Shown here one piece after another: positions 1-8,339 of a DNA stretch of 64,000 nucleotides (positions are counted from its first letter, which is position 1; the number at the start of each line of letters is the position of its first letter). The stretch covers positions 20,526-84,525 of the forward strand of contig JBBSFE010000013.1 of NCBI GenBank assembly GCA_038239005.1, written 5' to 3'. The stretch comes from DASXHD01 sp038239005 (lineage in GTDB: Bacteria; Myxococcota_A; Polyangia; Polyangiales; Polyangiaceae). The translations under genes were made by a program, and so were the position numbers. The notes below the pieces were generated by a model, which ran no database searches, was not told the DNA's origin, and saw only the letters and a program-made list of their open reading frames with translations.

Positions 1-420
1 CTTCACGGGAAGCTTCGGATCGTAAATCGGTTTGTAAGGGTGGTTGTCCAAGATGAGGTGGACGTGTTGGCTGCCCATCGCCGTTTGCCAGTTTTTCACG
101 TCGAGCTTGACGACGAAGTCCGCGGCCTTGTCGGCGGCGATCACTTGGCCGCTCGACGGCGTGGTGATCTTCACGGTCGGAAGCGGCGAGGGGTCTTCGC
201 TTGCGGCCCCGAGCACGAGCGCGGGCGGGGGCGCAGACGGAGGCGGCGGCGTCGTCGCGCTCGCGGTCGCTAGAGGGCTGCTGCCGGAAGCCGTTGCGGA
301 GCCGGTGCCGGGCGGGGGAGGCGGGGGAAGATTGCTGTCGTTGCCGCCGCACGCGATCTGGGCGAGCGGCGCGGCGCACGCGAGAATGGCGAGCGCGGCT
401 AGCTTTGCGAAGGGTTTCAT
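1..420 (-). CDS. Lipoprotein of unknown function, C-terminus cut by window edge
   Basis: The reading frame opens at the ATG at 420 and stays open for 140 codons to the window edge, so the 3' end is missing. The N-terminus is a lipoprotein signal: a hydrophobic stretch followed by QIAC-GG with the likely lipidated Cys at residue 24. A Pro/Ala/Ser/Thr-rich linker follows (about residues 30-75). The folded part begins around VKITTPSSGQ and contains a HVHLILDN segment with two histidines. No enzyme family is recognised. The 15-nt gap to the stop of the kinase gene suggests co-transcription downstream of it. Confidence 0.75.
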   Translation of the reverse strand, partial: MKPFAKLAALAILACAAPLAQIACGGNDSNLPPPPPPGTGSATASGSSPLATASATTPPPPSAPPPALVLGAASEDPSPLPTVKITTPSSGQVIAADKAADFVVKLDVKNWQTAMGSQHVHLILDNHPYKPIYDPKLPVK

Positions 421-435
421 GCGGCGCATCCTAGG

Positions 436-3400
436 CTATTTTTCCGAGTCGGCGTCCGACCAATTTTGGGCGAGCTCGATCGTTTTTCGATTCTCGTCCA
501 CGCGCGACAAGAACTGCGCGCGACGCAGCAGCGACACCTTGTTCGCGCGCTCGTTCAAGCGGGCTTCCGCGCGAGCAATCGCGATGCGCGCCTCGTCGAG
601 ATTCCCCGACGCATGAAGCGCGACGGCCCGCACGAGTAGCGCCGTCGCTTCCGCGAAATGGAATCCACCGGTCGTCTTCATGATTTCGAGCGCGCGATCG
701 GCGTGTGCGATGGCCGCGGCATGCTCGGAGGACGCCAGCATCACCTCACCGAGAGCGGTCTCGGCGTACGCGCGTTGCGGAGGCCCCGTTGCGGCGTCGA
801 CGGCGGCGAGAGCATGCACGCGCGCAGCCGCGACGTCGCCCGCGCGAAGCTCGATGAGCGCAAGGCACGCGCGTGTGAGCGTGACGAGTCTCGGTGACGC
901 CGCGCCGCCGATTTCAGCGAGCACGGCTTGCTCGATGTCGCGCGCTTCGTTCACGCGCCCGAGGCGCAACATGACGTAGCCGGCGTTTTGCATGGCCGAG
1001 CGTCGATTCGTCACGAGGCCGAGGCGCTCCGAATCGGCGCGTGCTCGCTCGAACGCGCGAAGAGATTCTTCGTATGCGCCGAGCTGCATCAGCGCGAAGC
1101 CGCCGTTCACCGTCTCGACGATCTCGGAGCGCTCGTCGCCCGCGATCTCGGCGTTGCTGCGTGCGGCGTCCGCGGTTGCGAGCAGGAGCTCGAGATTTCC
1201 CGCATGCGACGCGCACGCGACACGCGCCTCGAGAAAACGTGCCACCACGGCGGGATCGCGCTGAAACCGCTCGAATCGCGCGTGAGCCTTCGAGAGCAAT
1301 CGTTCGCCGACCTCGAGCTTGCCGACAACGACGAGACTCGCCGCAGCTTGGCTCACCGCAAAAAGATACGCGCGCGCCGCATCATCGCTTGGCTCGGACG
1401 AAAGGAGCTCTTCGGCAACCGCATCGAGCTCGGCGAGCCAGCCGAGGTGGCTTGCGCCATACGCGCGTGCGCGAAGCGCGCTGAAGCGGGCAGGATCGTT
1501 CAAGTCGAGGCATGCGAGCGCTTCACCTGCCGCATCGAACGCCTTCGCGGTTGCACCGAGCCAACGATGCGCTTCCGCTTCGACGAGCGCACACGCTGCG
1601 GTGACCGCCCGCGCCGAGTCGAGCGCACGCGCGCGCGCCGTGAGACCGAGAGCGCTCGAAAAATCGCTCGCATCGAGAGCGACGTGCGCGGCACGAAGAA
1701 GCGGCGGAACCGCGCGCGTCGGTTCGCTGCTGCGTGCATAGTGCTCGGCCACGACGACGGGCGCGGCGCCTTCGCGTTCGAGATGCGCCGCGGCGAGCCC
1801 GTGTCCGAGCTTGGCGTCGTCTTCGGTGAGCATCGCGTAGGCGGCGTCGCGAACGAGCGCGTGACGAAACACGATGTCGCCGTCGCTGGGCGTCGACGCA
1901 CGCGTCCGCGACAAGAACTCCGATCGCAGCAAAAACTCGACGTGCGCGGCGATCGCGTTCGGGTCCTCGTCCGCGAGAACCGCCTGCACACCCGTCTGCG
2001 AAAACGTTCCCGCAAAAATGCTCGCCGCACGAAGAACGCGACGCGTCTCCGCATCGAGCCGCGAGAGACGACTCTGCACCATCGCGAGCACGGTGTCGGG
2101 CGGATCCGATCCGCGCCCCGCATCCTCCGCGCGAATCAGCTCCTCGAGGTAGAGCGCATTGCCGGCAGCGCGCGAGACGACACGCTCGACAGCTTGGTCG
2201 GTTTCGGCGCTAAGGCCGCGCGCGCGGCTGGCATCGCTGAGGACCGTGCGCACGAGCTCCGATGCCGCACGCCGCGACAGAGCTCCGAGCGGAAGCGGCA
2301 AGACACCACGCGATTCCCAGAGCTTCGGAGCGGTCTCCGAGATTTCCGGTCGCGCAAACGCGAGCAGCATGAGCGGTTGTTCCGCGAGCGCTCCGAGAGC
2401 GGCGTCGACGAGACGCGTGCTCAGCGCGTCGGCCCATTGCACGTCGTCGAGAGCGAGCACCACCGGTCGCCGCGCACACTCGGACGCGAGAAAATCGCAA
2501 AACGCACGGCGCGTCTGTTCGTGCATCAACACGGGATCGGCGCGAGCCGCGACGCGATGACTGCTCGGCGCGCCTCCGTCGAGTGCGCACATCTCGAGCA
2601 TGAAGTCTGCGACGCGTTCCGCGTCGGCCGCGCCAACGACGCTTCGCACACGCGAGACGAGCGTGTCCGCGCCGAGCGCGCTTCCCACGGCGCGCGCAAG
2701 CATCACGAATGGCGCGCGCGAAAACGGATCCGCCGCGCCAACGAGCGCCGTGAGGTCGCGACCACTGCTCACCAAACGCGCGAGTAGCTCGCGTCGCAGA
2801 CGAGACTTCCCGATGCCTGGTGGACCCGTCACGAGCACGACGCGCGCCGTGCGTTCGCGCCGGCATTCGTCGAAGACTGCTTCGAGCGTGACGAGCTCGC
2901 GATCGCGCCCGACAAATGCACGCGCCTTCCCGAGAAGCGTACGCCCGGTGTCGTCGGCGCTCGATGCAGCGCGGAGGACGATACCGGTCGCGTTGCGCTC
3001 GACCGTGTAGCGCTCGGCAAGAAGAGCAGCTGTCGTGTCGTCGACGAAGATGTCGCGCGTGCCCACACCCGCACGTGCGAGCCGCGCAGCTTGATCGAAC
3101 ACGTCGTACCCAGTCGCGATCGCGATTGGGACGTCGACGAGCGGTTGAAGGTCGAGCGCGCAGGCGGCGGCCTTTGCGGCCTGCTCCTTTGCGGAGTCGC
3201 CGGCCGTGATCGTCACGATGACCGCGCCGTTCGCGAGGACATCGCATTGCGCACCGCCGCGCCGAGCGATCACGCGGCGAATTTCGCCAAGACCCCCGCT
3301 GTCGCGCGCCGTCGTGGCTTCGGGATCGAAGTCCGTCGGTGCGAGCACGACGGTCTGCAGCTTGCGCTCGACCAAACCGAATCGCGCCGGCGCAACGTCC

Positions 3401-4221
3401 TCGGCTGCGGGCTCGACATCACCGACGCGGCCAAGCGCCCCGAGCATTGCCGCGACGCTCGCGCCATCGCGCGGCCGACGTTCGGGCTCCTTCTCGAGCA
3501 TGCGCCCGATGGCTTCGTCGACGAGCGGGTCGAGCGTCGGCACGAGCTCGATCGCGCGCGGCGGCGTATCGAGGAGAACTTTCGCAAGGACGGCAAGGCT
3601 ATCGGTTCCGACGAATGCGTTTCGACCCGTCACGCATCGAAAGAGCACGCCGCCAAGTGCGAACACGTCGGCTTCGGGCCCGATGTCGCGCCCGCCCCGC
3701 GCTTGCTCGGGCGCCATGAAAGCTGGCGTTCCGACGATCGTTCCCGCGCTCTGAAAGGAGATTTCTCCGGCGTCACGCGCAAGCCCGAAGTCGACGAGCG
3801 TGACGCCGTCGATGCGATCGCCGCGAAGTACCAAGTTGCCCGGCTTGATGTCGCGGTGAACGACGCCGCGTGCGTGAAGATGTCCGAGCGCTTCCGCCGC
3901 AAGTCTCACGACCTCGATGCCCTCAGAGGTCGAGAGAGGCGCGCGCCTCAAACGCTCAGCGAGCGTCTCGCCTTCGATCCACTCCATCGCGAGGTAGGGC
4001 TCACCACTATCGAGCACCCCGTGCGCGACGTATCGAACGATGCGCGGATGCATGACCTCGGCGAGCGCGTGCGCTTCGCGATTCAATCGCGCGCGCGCGC
4101 CTTCATCGATGTCGCGGAGGATCTTGAGCGCGACGATCGTGCCCGTCGTCGAATCGCGCGCGCGGAACACCGTGCCCATCCCGCCGGCGGCAACACGACG
4201 CTCGATCTCGAATCGTCCCAT
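436..4221 (-). CDS. Large Ser/Thr protein kinase with AAA-type ATPase and TPR-like region
   Basis: A 1261-residue regulator. Residues 1-270 form a Hanks kinase with a glycine-rich loop (AAGGMGTVF), the invariant Lys in ALKIL, catalytic loop HRDIKPGN and DFG. Next comes a region starting VERKLQTVVLA that resembles the opening of a class III nucleotide cyclase but lacks the usual metal-binding sequence. An AAA/STAND-like ATPase follows, with Walker A GPPGIGKSR near residue 465 and Walker B VVLALDDVQW near 592. The C-terminal 500 residues are Ala-rich helical repeats, probably TPRs. I chose the ATG at 4221 (MGRFEIERR) because the 41 codons upstream do not look like a kinase N-terminus. Likely a cytoplasmic signalling hub; its target is unknown. 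Confidence 0.88.
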   Translation of the reverse strand: MGRFEIERRVAAGGMGTVFRARDSTTGTIVALKILRDIDEGARARLNREAHALAEVMHPRIVRYVAHGVLDSGEPYLAMEWIEGETLAERLRRAPLSTSEGIEVVRLAAEALGHLHARGVVHRDIKPGNLVLRGDRIDGVTLVDFGLARDAGEISFQSAGTIVGTPAFMAPEQARGGRDIGPEADVFALGGVLFRCVTGRNAFVGTDSLAVLAKVLLDTPPRAIELVPTLDPLVDEAIGRMLEKEPERRPRDGASVAAMLGALGRVGDVEPAAEDVAPARFGLVERKLQTVVLAPTDFDPEATTARDSGGLGEIRRVIARRGGAQCDVLANGAVIVTITAGDSAKEQAAKAAACALDLQPLVDVPIAIATGYDVFDQAARLARAGVGTRDIFVDDTTAALLAERYTVERNATGIVLRAASSADDTGRTLLGKARAFVGRDRELVTLEAVFDECRRERTARVVLVTGPPGIGKSRLRRELLARLVSSGRDLTALVGAADPFSRAPFVMLARAVGSALGADTLVSRVRSVVGAADAERVADFMLEMCALDGGAPSSHRVAARADPVLMHEQTRRAFCDFLASECARRPVVLALDDVQWADALSTRLVDAALGALAEQPLMLLAFARPEISETAPKLWESRGVLPLPLGALSRRAASELVRTVLSDASRARGLSAETDQAVERVVSRAAGNALYLEELIRAEDAGRGSDPPDTVLAMVQSRLSRLDAETRRVLRAASIFAGTFSQTGVQAVLADEDPNAIAAHVEFLLRSEFLSRTRASTPSDGDIVFRHALVRDAAYAMLTEDDAKLGHGLAAAHLEREGAAPVVVAEHYARSSEPTRAVPPLLRAAHVALDASDFSSALGLTARARALDSARAVTAACALVEAEAHRWLGATAKAFDAAGEALACLDLNDPARFSALRARAYGASHLGWLAELDAVAEELLSSEPSDDAARAYLFAVSQAAASLVVVGKLEVGERLLSKAHARFERFQRDPAVVARFLEARVACASHAGNLELLLATADAARSNAEIAGDERSEIVETVNGGFALMQLGAYEESLRAFERARADSERLGLVTNRRSAMQNAGYVMLRLGRVNEARDIEQAVLAEIGGAASPRLVTLTRACLALIELRAGDVAAARVHALAAVDAATGPPQRAYAETALGEVMLASSEHAAAIAHADRALEIMKTTGGFHFAEATALLVRAVALHASGNLDEARIAIARAEARLNERANKVSLLRRAQFLSRVDENRKTIELAQNWSDADSEK

Positions 4222-4338
4222 CGGCGTCCATTGTGCGACCGGTCGCGCAACTTGTGCAAAGCCCTCGCGCCCACATCGCAGGAAACGTGGGATTTCTGCC
4301 TGAATGGTGTGGGCATGCAGCTTGCGATGAGCTCTCGC

Positions 4339-5085
4339 ATGCACAAGCGACTCCTCACAATCCCGTTCGCGGCGTTTGGTCTCCTCACGGCGTGCGCCGT
4401 CACCAGCGAAGACGCAGTTTCGTCCGACGGTGAGGAGCTCTCGTGTTCCGTTCCGAGCACGACCTCATCGGGTAACAAATATTGGAAGTCGCAATACGAT
4501 GGCAGCAAATGCGAGAACGAAAACTGCGGACCCACGGCTGTCGCGATGATGCGTAACGCGCTCACATGCGGCGCGAGCAATCACACCGCCGGTTACATTC
4601 GCAACGAGCTCGACAATCTAAAGATCATCAAGAACGACTCGTGCCATTGGACGGACGGGAAAGAGTGGACGAAAATCCTCAACGCGACCGACTCGAAAGG
4701 CAACTGGATCGACGGCACGCGCAAATTCACTGCAACGGAGCACTGCGACACCTCGTACACGATTCACGATCTCGCGGAGGACATGTCCAAAGGCTATGTC
4801 GCGGTGATGTCGGGCAGCGCCGACGCCGGCCAAAAGGCACCGTGCGGCTTCGGCGATGGGCACGCGATCTTCGTCGGCCACTGGAACGGCTCGACGTTCT
4901 CCGTCTACGATCCGGATTCGCACAACGACCCGGGTAGCGGCCATCCTTCGAACTGCGGCTCGACGCGCACCGGCCACGCGGCGACGGAGTGGACGAAGAC
5001 GCAGCTGAAGACGTGGTCCGAAGGTGCGGCCCCCGGGCACAATCACATCTGCGCGGTCATCGCGAACGGCCTCAACGACTACTAG
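4339..5085 (+). CDS. Secreted or lipid-anchored C39-like cysteine peptidase
   Basis: A 248-residue protein with a signal sequence ending LLTAC, so it is probably a lipoprotein. The mature part has the C39-like papain-fold triad: Cys63 in NCGPTAVAMM, His175 in GHAIFVGHW and Asp191 in VYDPDS. C39-like domains cleave peptides, often near double glycines in bacteriocin leaders, but no transporter or bacteriocin gene is nearby, so the substrate is unknown. ATGs at 4315 and 4327 are in-frame alternatives; 4339 gives the most regular signal peptide. The stop overlaps the stop of the convergent gene in CTAG. Confidence 0.75.
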   Translation: MHKRLLTIPFAAFGLLTACAVTSEDAVSSDGEELSCSVPSTTSSGNKYWKSQYDGSKCENENCGPTAVAMMRNALTCGASNHTAGYIRNELDNLKIIKNDSCHWTDGKEWTKILNATDSKGNWIDGTRKFTATEHCDTSYTIHDLAEDMSKGYVAVMSGSADAGQKAPCGFGDGHAIFVGHWNGSTFSVYDPDSHNDPGSGHPSNCGSTRTGHAATEWTKTQLKTWSEGAAPGHNHICAVIANGLNDY

Positions 5086-6383
5086 GAGCGGCGCGGGCGC
5101 GGCAGACCGAAGCGATCGATGCGATCGATGAGCGTACGCCGCGAGATGCCGAGCAGCTTCGCCGCTTGCGTCTGGTTACCCGCCGAGCGGCGAAGTGCAT
5201 CCTCGATGCGGCTGCGTTCGATGGACTCGACTTCCGTTTTCACTTCTTCGCGCAAGCTCGCGCCCGAGGGCCTCGCGGGATTCGCGACGGCGCTCGTGAG
5301 GAGCGGTCGCAAATCCACTTCACGCACGGTGTCACCTTGGACGAGGGCGGCGACACGCTCCATCACGCGGCGCAGCTCGCGGATGTTGCCTGGCCAATCG
5401 TGTCGCTCGAGGAGCGCGAGCGCATCGGAAGCGAGCGTTGGAACACTTCGGCCGGTCGTGCGGCATGCTGAATCGAGCAGCGTGTGCGCGAGCGTGCGAA
5501 GCTCGGAGATGCGCTCGCGAAGCGGCGGCACGCGAATCGTGATGCCGTCGAGGCGATAGAGAAGGTCCGACCGAAACGTGCCGGCTTCGACCATCGCGGC
5601 GAGATCGCGATTGGTCGCCGCGAGGAAGCGAACGTCGACGCGCTTTGCCGCGACCGATCCAACACGCGCGATTTCGCCCGACTCGAGCACGCGAAGGAGC
5701 TTGGCTTGCGCGGGAAGTGGCAAGTCCCCGATTTCGTCGAGCAGGACCGTGCCGCCGTCGGCCGATTCGAGCAGCCCTTGTTTGGCGCGGTCGGCGCTCG
5801 TGAAGGCGCCGCGCTCGTGACCGAAGAGCTCGCTCTCGAACAGCGCCTCGGTGAGAGCTGCGCAGTTGATGCGAACGAAGGGCGCGTCTTTGCGTGTCGA
5901 CCGGCTGACGAGTCGCTCGGCAACGACTTCTTTTCCCGCGCCGGTCTCTCCGAGGATCAAGACGGGCAAATGCGTTTTGGCGACGAGATCGATTTCGCCG
6001 GTCTTTGCGGACGGCGGCGCATCTCGCGCCTCTTCGTTGGGGCCGGTTCGCAAAAGCCCGATCACGTCGCCGAGCATCAGCATGGCGCCGATCGCGAGCA
6101 CGACCGGTTCCTTCGAGAGCGCAACACCGCCGATGGAAGTTCCATTTGCGCTGCCGAGGTCCGACGCGAGCACGCGCTCGGCCTCGACGACGAGTGCCGC
6201 GTGTTGACGCGAGATCGTCTCGTGATCGATGACGATGTCGCATGTCGGCGCGCGCCCGATGACGAGTCGTCCGATAGTGAGGAGATGCCGCGCGGGCGTC
6301 TCTGCCGGCGGATAGACGAGCAAGAACCGCGAACCCGCCTCGCCGTGCTGGAGCTTCCGCGTGCTCGCGTCCGACTTGCGCAT
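5082..6383 (-). CDS. FHA-domain sigma54-dependent transcriptional activator
   Basis: A 433-residue enhancer-binding protein. An N-terminal FHA domain (about residues 30-115: RLVIGRAPTCDIVI, SRQHAAL, GSANGTSI) should read phosphothreonine. The AAA+ core has Walker A GETGAGKE near 143 and sensor/arginine-finger elements, and the C-terminus is a Fis-type helix-turn-helix (NQTQAAKLLGISRRTL). The sigma54-contact loop near residue 190 reads GAFTSA rather than GAFTGA. The gene is last in a minus-strand run that contains a Ser/Thr kinase, so phospho-Thr control of sigma54 transcription is a natural inference. The start directly abuts the stop of a 50-codon ORF. Confidence 0.92.
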   Translation of the reverse strand: MRKSDASTRKLQHGEAGSRFLLVYPPAETPARHLLTIGRLVIGRAPTCDIVIDHETISRQHAALVVEAERVLASDLGSANGTSIGGVALSKEPVVLAIGAMLMLGDVIGLLRTGPNEEARDAPPSAKTGEIDLVAKTHLPVLILGETGAGKEVVAERLVSRSTRKDAPFVRINCAALTEALFESELFGHERGAFTSADRAKQGLLESADGGTVLLDEIGDLPLPAQAKLLRVLESGEIARVGSVAAKRVDVRFLAATNRDLAAMVEAGTFRSDLLYRLDGITIRVPPLRERISELRTLAHTLLDSACRTTGRSVPTLASDALALLERHDWPGNIRELRRVMERVAALVQGDTVREVDLRPLLTSAVANPARPSGASLREEVKTEVESIERSRIEDALRRSAGNQTQAAKLLGISRRTLIDRIDRFGLPRPRRS

Positions 6384-6536
6384 TTATTCGACAATCCAGT
6401 TAAGCTGGCCGTCTTGACGCGCTTCGCGATACCCGCAGGGGTACGACGCCGTCCACGCGCCGGCCCCGCCGGTTTCGTCTCGCTGCCGCCGGTCGAGCAC
6501 AACGCCTTGCCAAGGCTGGTTGGATTCAAGTGACAT
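6384..6536 (-). CDS. Small 50-aa ORF between lamin-tail lipoprotein and FHA activator
   Basis: An ORF too short for usual gene callers. The ATG at 6536 lies 5 nt after the stop of the lamin-tail gene, and its TAA directly touches the ATG of the FHA activator (TAAATG). The product is hydrophilic with one Cys and ends QLNWIVE; it has no signal peptide or recognisable domain. The exact fit between two co-directional genes supports it. The absence of a clear ribosome binding site and a weaker codon bias argue against it. Part of it (codons for GYREARQ) falls in a sequence repeated near 59215. Confidence 0.4.
   Translation of the reverse strand: MSLESNQPWQGVVLDRRQRDETGGAGAWTASYPCGYREARQDGQLNWIVE
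6415..6442. repeat. Dispersed 28-bp element, copy 1
   Basis: Positions 6415-6435 are identical over 21 bases to 59215-59235, and both copies continue with two differing bases then GGGGT. The element contains CGCGCTTCGCG and a short ACCC/GGGT stem. This copy lies inside the small minus-strand ORF; the other follows a small plus-strand ORF. Its role is unknown. Confidence 0.5.
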
Positions 6537-6541
6537 CTGCG

Positions 6542-7255
6542 CTAGTTCGTGAAACCAGGCGATGGCGTCGCGATTTGAAAATCGGTGGCGTTGATGTTGG
6601 TGTTCAAACCGTCGGGGATGCGCGCGATCGATTTTCCGGTGCCCGGATTCGGCGCGGGTGTCGATGCGCCGCCATCGAGTGCAGTCGGCGGGCGAATGAA
6701 GGGGTGAGAGGGTGTCGTAATGGCACCGTAGGCTACGCCATCGATGAGCGTGCCTCCGGGCGAAAACAACCCGACGCCGCCGCCGTTCTTCGAGAGCGAG
6801 CCGCTCGTGTCGGAGGAGATGCGGCCGATGAGAATGCCGCTGTCGGGGGTTTGAAATTCGAACCCGCCGAGGATGATGTGTCCCTTCGCGCCGATCACGT
6901 CGCCAGCTTGGCCGGTCCATAGCTGGCTCGGAGAGCTGCCGCTGGCGCTCGAGTAACGAAGTCCCCAGTTGAGCAAGCTACCGCCGCACGATGCGCCGTT
7001 GCGGATCTCGACGAACTCATCGGCGGACCCTTGAAATCCATCGGCCGAAACCTCGTTGATGAGAAGATCCAGCGTGCATGGTCCCGTGTCGTTTCCTGCG
7101 TCGACGACGTCGGGTGTGTCGACGTCGAGCGCGACGAGATCATCACCGGAGGCGTCGTCGCTGCCGCCGTCGAGAGCGCGAAGCGAATCCCAGTTGAGCA
7201 AACATGCGGGAACAAGCGCCGTAGCAGTGGCGAGCGCGAGCAGTCTAAAACGCAC
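6542..7255 (-). CDS. Lamin-tail-domain lipoprotein
   Basis: A 237-residue protein with a lipobox VPAC (Cys18) and an Asp-rich linker (about residues 30-58). A lamin-tail (LTD) beta-sandwich begins at LLINEVSADG and includes DEFVEIRN, HIILGGFEF and DGVAYG, all typical of bacterial LTD proteins. These domains usually act as extracellular binding or attachment modules. The first 11 bases overlap the end of the upstream PEGA-like gene, so the two are probably translationally coupled. Confidence 0.8.
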   Translation of the reverse strand: MRFRLLALATATALVPACLLNWDSLRALDGGSDDASGDDLVALDVDTPDVVDAGNDTGPCTLDLLINEVSADGFQGSADEFVEIRNGASCGGSLLNWGLRYSSASGSSPSQLWTGQAGDVIGAKGHIILGGFEFQTPDSGILIGRISSDTSGSLSKNGGGVGLFSPGGTLIDGVAYGAITTPSHPFIRPPTALDGGASTPAPNPGTGKSIARIPDGLNTNINATDFQIATPSPGFTN

Positions 7256-8339
7256 GACTCACTCCGGCATACCAGCCGCCGTGAGAGAGCGGCGCGATCG
7301 ATGCGGTCGTCTCGTGGTTGCCGGTCGAGATGCCCGCGATGATCATGATCGCGCCGGTGAGGATGGCCGTGCCGCTCACCGCGAGCGCGACGTTCGCGAT
7401 ATTTTGGAAGGTCTGCCCCTCGTCGATTTGTGCTGCCTTGCTCGCGTCGCAGGGCCCGCCGCATTCGCGCTTCAGTTGATCGAAGCGCGTCTGTGCAAGC
7501 GCGGCGAAGCCGGCGAAAGCGCCCATCCCCGCGATGCCGATGCCACCGACGACGAAGCCGGCGTTGCGAAGGCCGTGACTCGAGCGCGGGCGATTGTCGA
7601 CGACGATGGTGGTGTTTCCGTTGGCATTGTTCGCGTTTGCGTTTGCGTTTGCGTTTGCGTTTGCGTTGGTGGCGGCGGCGGGGTCTTTCTCGAGTTGGAT
7701 TTTGATCTCGACCGCTTCGCCGGCTGCGGCGCGAGCGGTCTTGTGCAGCACGAGATAACCGGGCGCCTTCGCGACCACATCGACGACACCCGGATCGATC
7801 GGCGCCGCTACGCCAAGGCCCGCTGCGCCAAGCGCGCCGCCGTTGACGGTGATCGTTGCGCCGTCGGGGAGCCCGGGGGATGGCGCGAGCACGGTGACAT
7901 GCGCAAGCTTGCCTTCGAGCGCGGCCGCTTCCTGCTTTGCGACATCGCGAGTGCTCGCGTAACGCGGATCGCTTCGTGCGCGGTCTGCCGCTTCACTCGC
8001 TGCGCGTTCGAACTCGACGTACGCCGATGCTGCGTGACCGAGCTCGCGCTCGCATCGCGCGATGTAGAGGCGTGAGTTCGGGCTCTCGTAGAGCTCGGAA
8101 GCGGCTCGAAACTCGACGAGCGCCGTCGAAAATTGCCCGGTGATGAAGAGCTCGCGACCCTTGTTGAATCGGGTTTGCGCGATGCCTTCTTGCGTCTGTG
8201 CGTGCGCGGTGGTGCAAATGAGGCTCGCGGAGAGCGTGAGGCTCGCGGAGAGCGTGAGGCTCGCGGAGAGCGTGAGGCTCGCGGAGAGCGTGAGGCTCGC
8301 GGAGAGCGTGAGCCTCGCTAGCGCGGCCGCGGAGCGCAT
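7245..8339 (-). CDS. Exported TPR/PEGA-like protein with repeat-built signal peptide
   Basis: A 364-residue protein. The signal peptide is unusual: its hydrophobic core is five copies of the hexapeptide TLSASL, encoded by a perfect 18-bp tandem repeat, followed by a cleavage region THA-QTQ. Next is a TPR-like part (FNKGRELFITGQFSTALVEF), a PEGA-like beta domain (about residues 150-215: PDGATITVNG, APGYLVLHK), an Asn-Ala dipeptide repeat, and a C-terminal part with two hydrophobic segments. The ATG overlaps the kinase stop as TGATG. In myxobacteria such proteins commonly accompany membrane kinases, so a periplasmic partner role is inferred. Confidence 0.82.
   Translation of the reverse strand: MRSAAALARLTLSASLTLSASLTLSASLTLSASLTLSASLICTTAHAQTQEGIAQTRFNKGRELFITGQFSTALVEFRAASELYESPNSRLYIARCERELGHAASAYVEFERAASEAADRARSDPRYASTRDVAKQEAAALEGKLAHVTVLAPSPGLPDGATITVNGGALGAAGLGVAAPIDPGVVDVVAKAPGYLVLHKTARAAAGEAVEIKIQLEKDPAAATNANANANANANANNANGNTTIVVDNRPRSSHGLRNAGFVVGGIGIAGMGAFAGFAALAQTRFDQLKRECGGPCDASKAAQIDEGQTFQNIANVALAVSGTAILTGAIMIIAGISTGNHETTASIAPLSHGGWYAGVSRAF
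7633..7662. repeat. Hexanucleotide repeat (gcgttt)x5
   Basis: Five perfect copies of gcgttt plus a partial sixth. On the minus strand they encode the Asn-Ala dipeptide run of the PEGA-like protein. Copy-number changes keep the reading frame. Confidence 0.9.
8219..8308. repeat. 18-bp tandem repeat, five copies, inside a signal peptide
   Basis: Five perfect copies of tgaggctcgcggagagcg followed by a diverging partial copy. Each unit is six codons (TLSASL on the minus strand), so slippage would lengthen or shorten the signal-peptide core without a frameshift. Confidence 0.95.

Noticed and set aside
928..2787. Open frame of 619 codons on the plus strand
   Set aside because: It is antisense to the large kinase-ATPase, whose motifs are unmistakable; long opposite-strand frames are expected in GC-rich coding DNA.
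3091..4338. N-terminal extension of the C39-like gene
   Set aside because: It lies antisense to the kinase domain, and the signal peptide starts at 4339.
7633..7662. Phase-variable frameshift tract
   Set aside because: Units of six bases keep the frame, so on/off switching is not expected.
8219..8308. CRISPR-like array
   Set aside because: The 18-bp units are directly adjacent with no spacers and are read as protein code.
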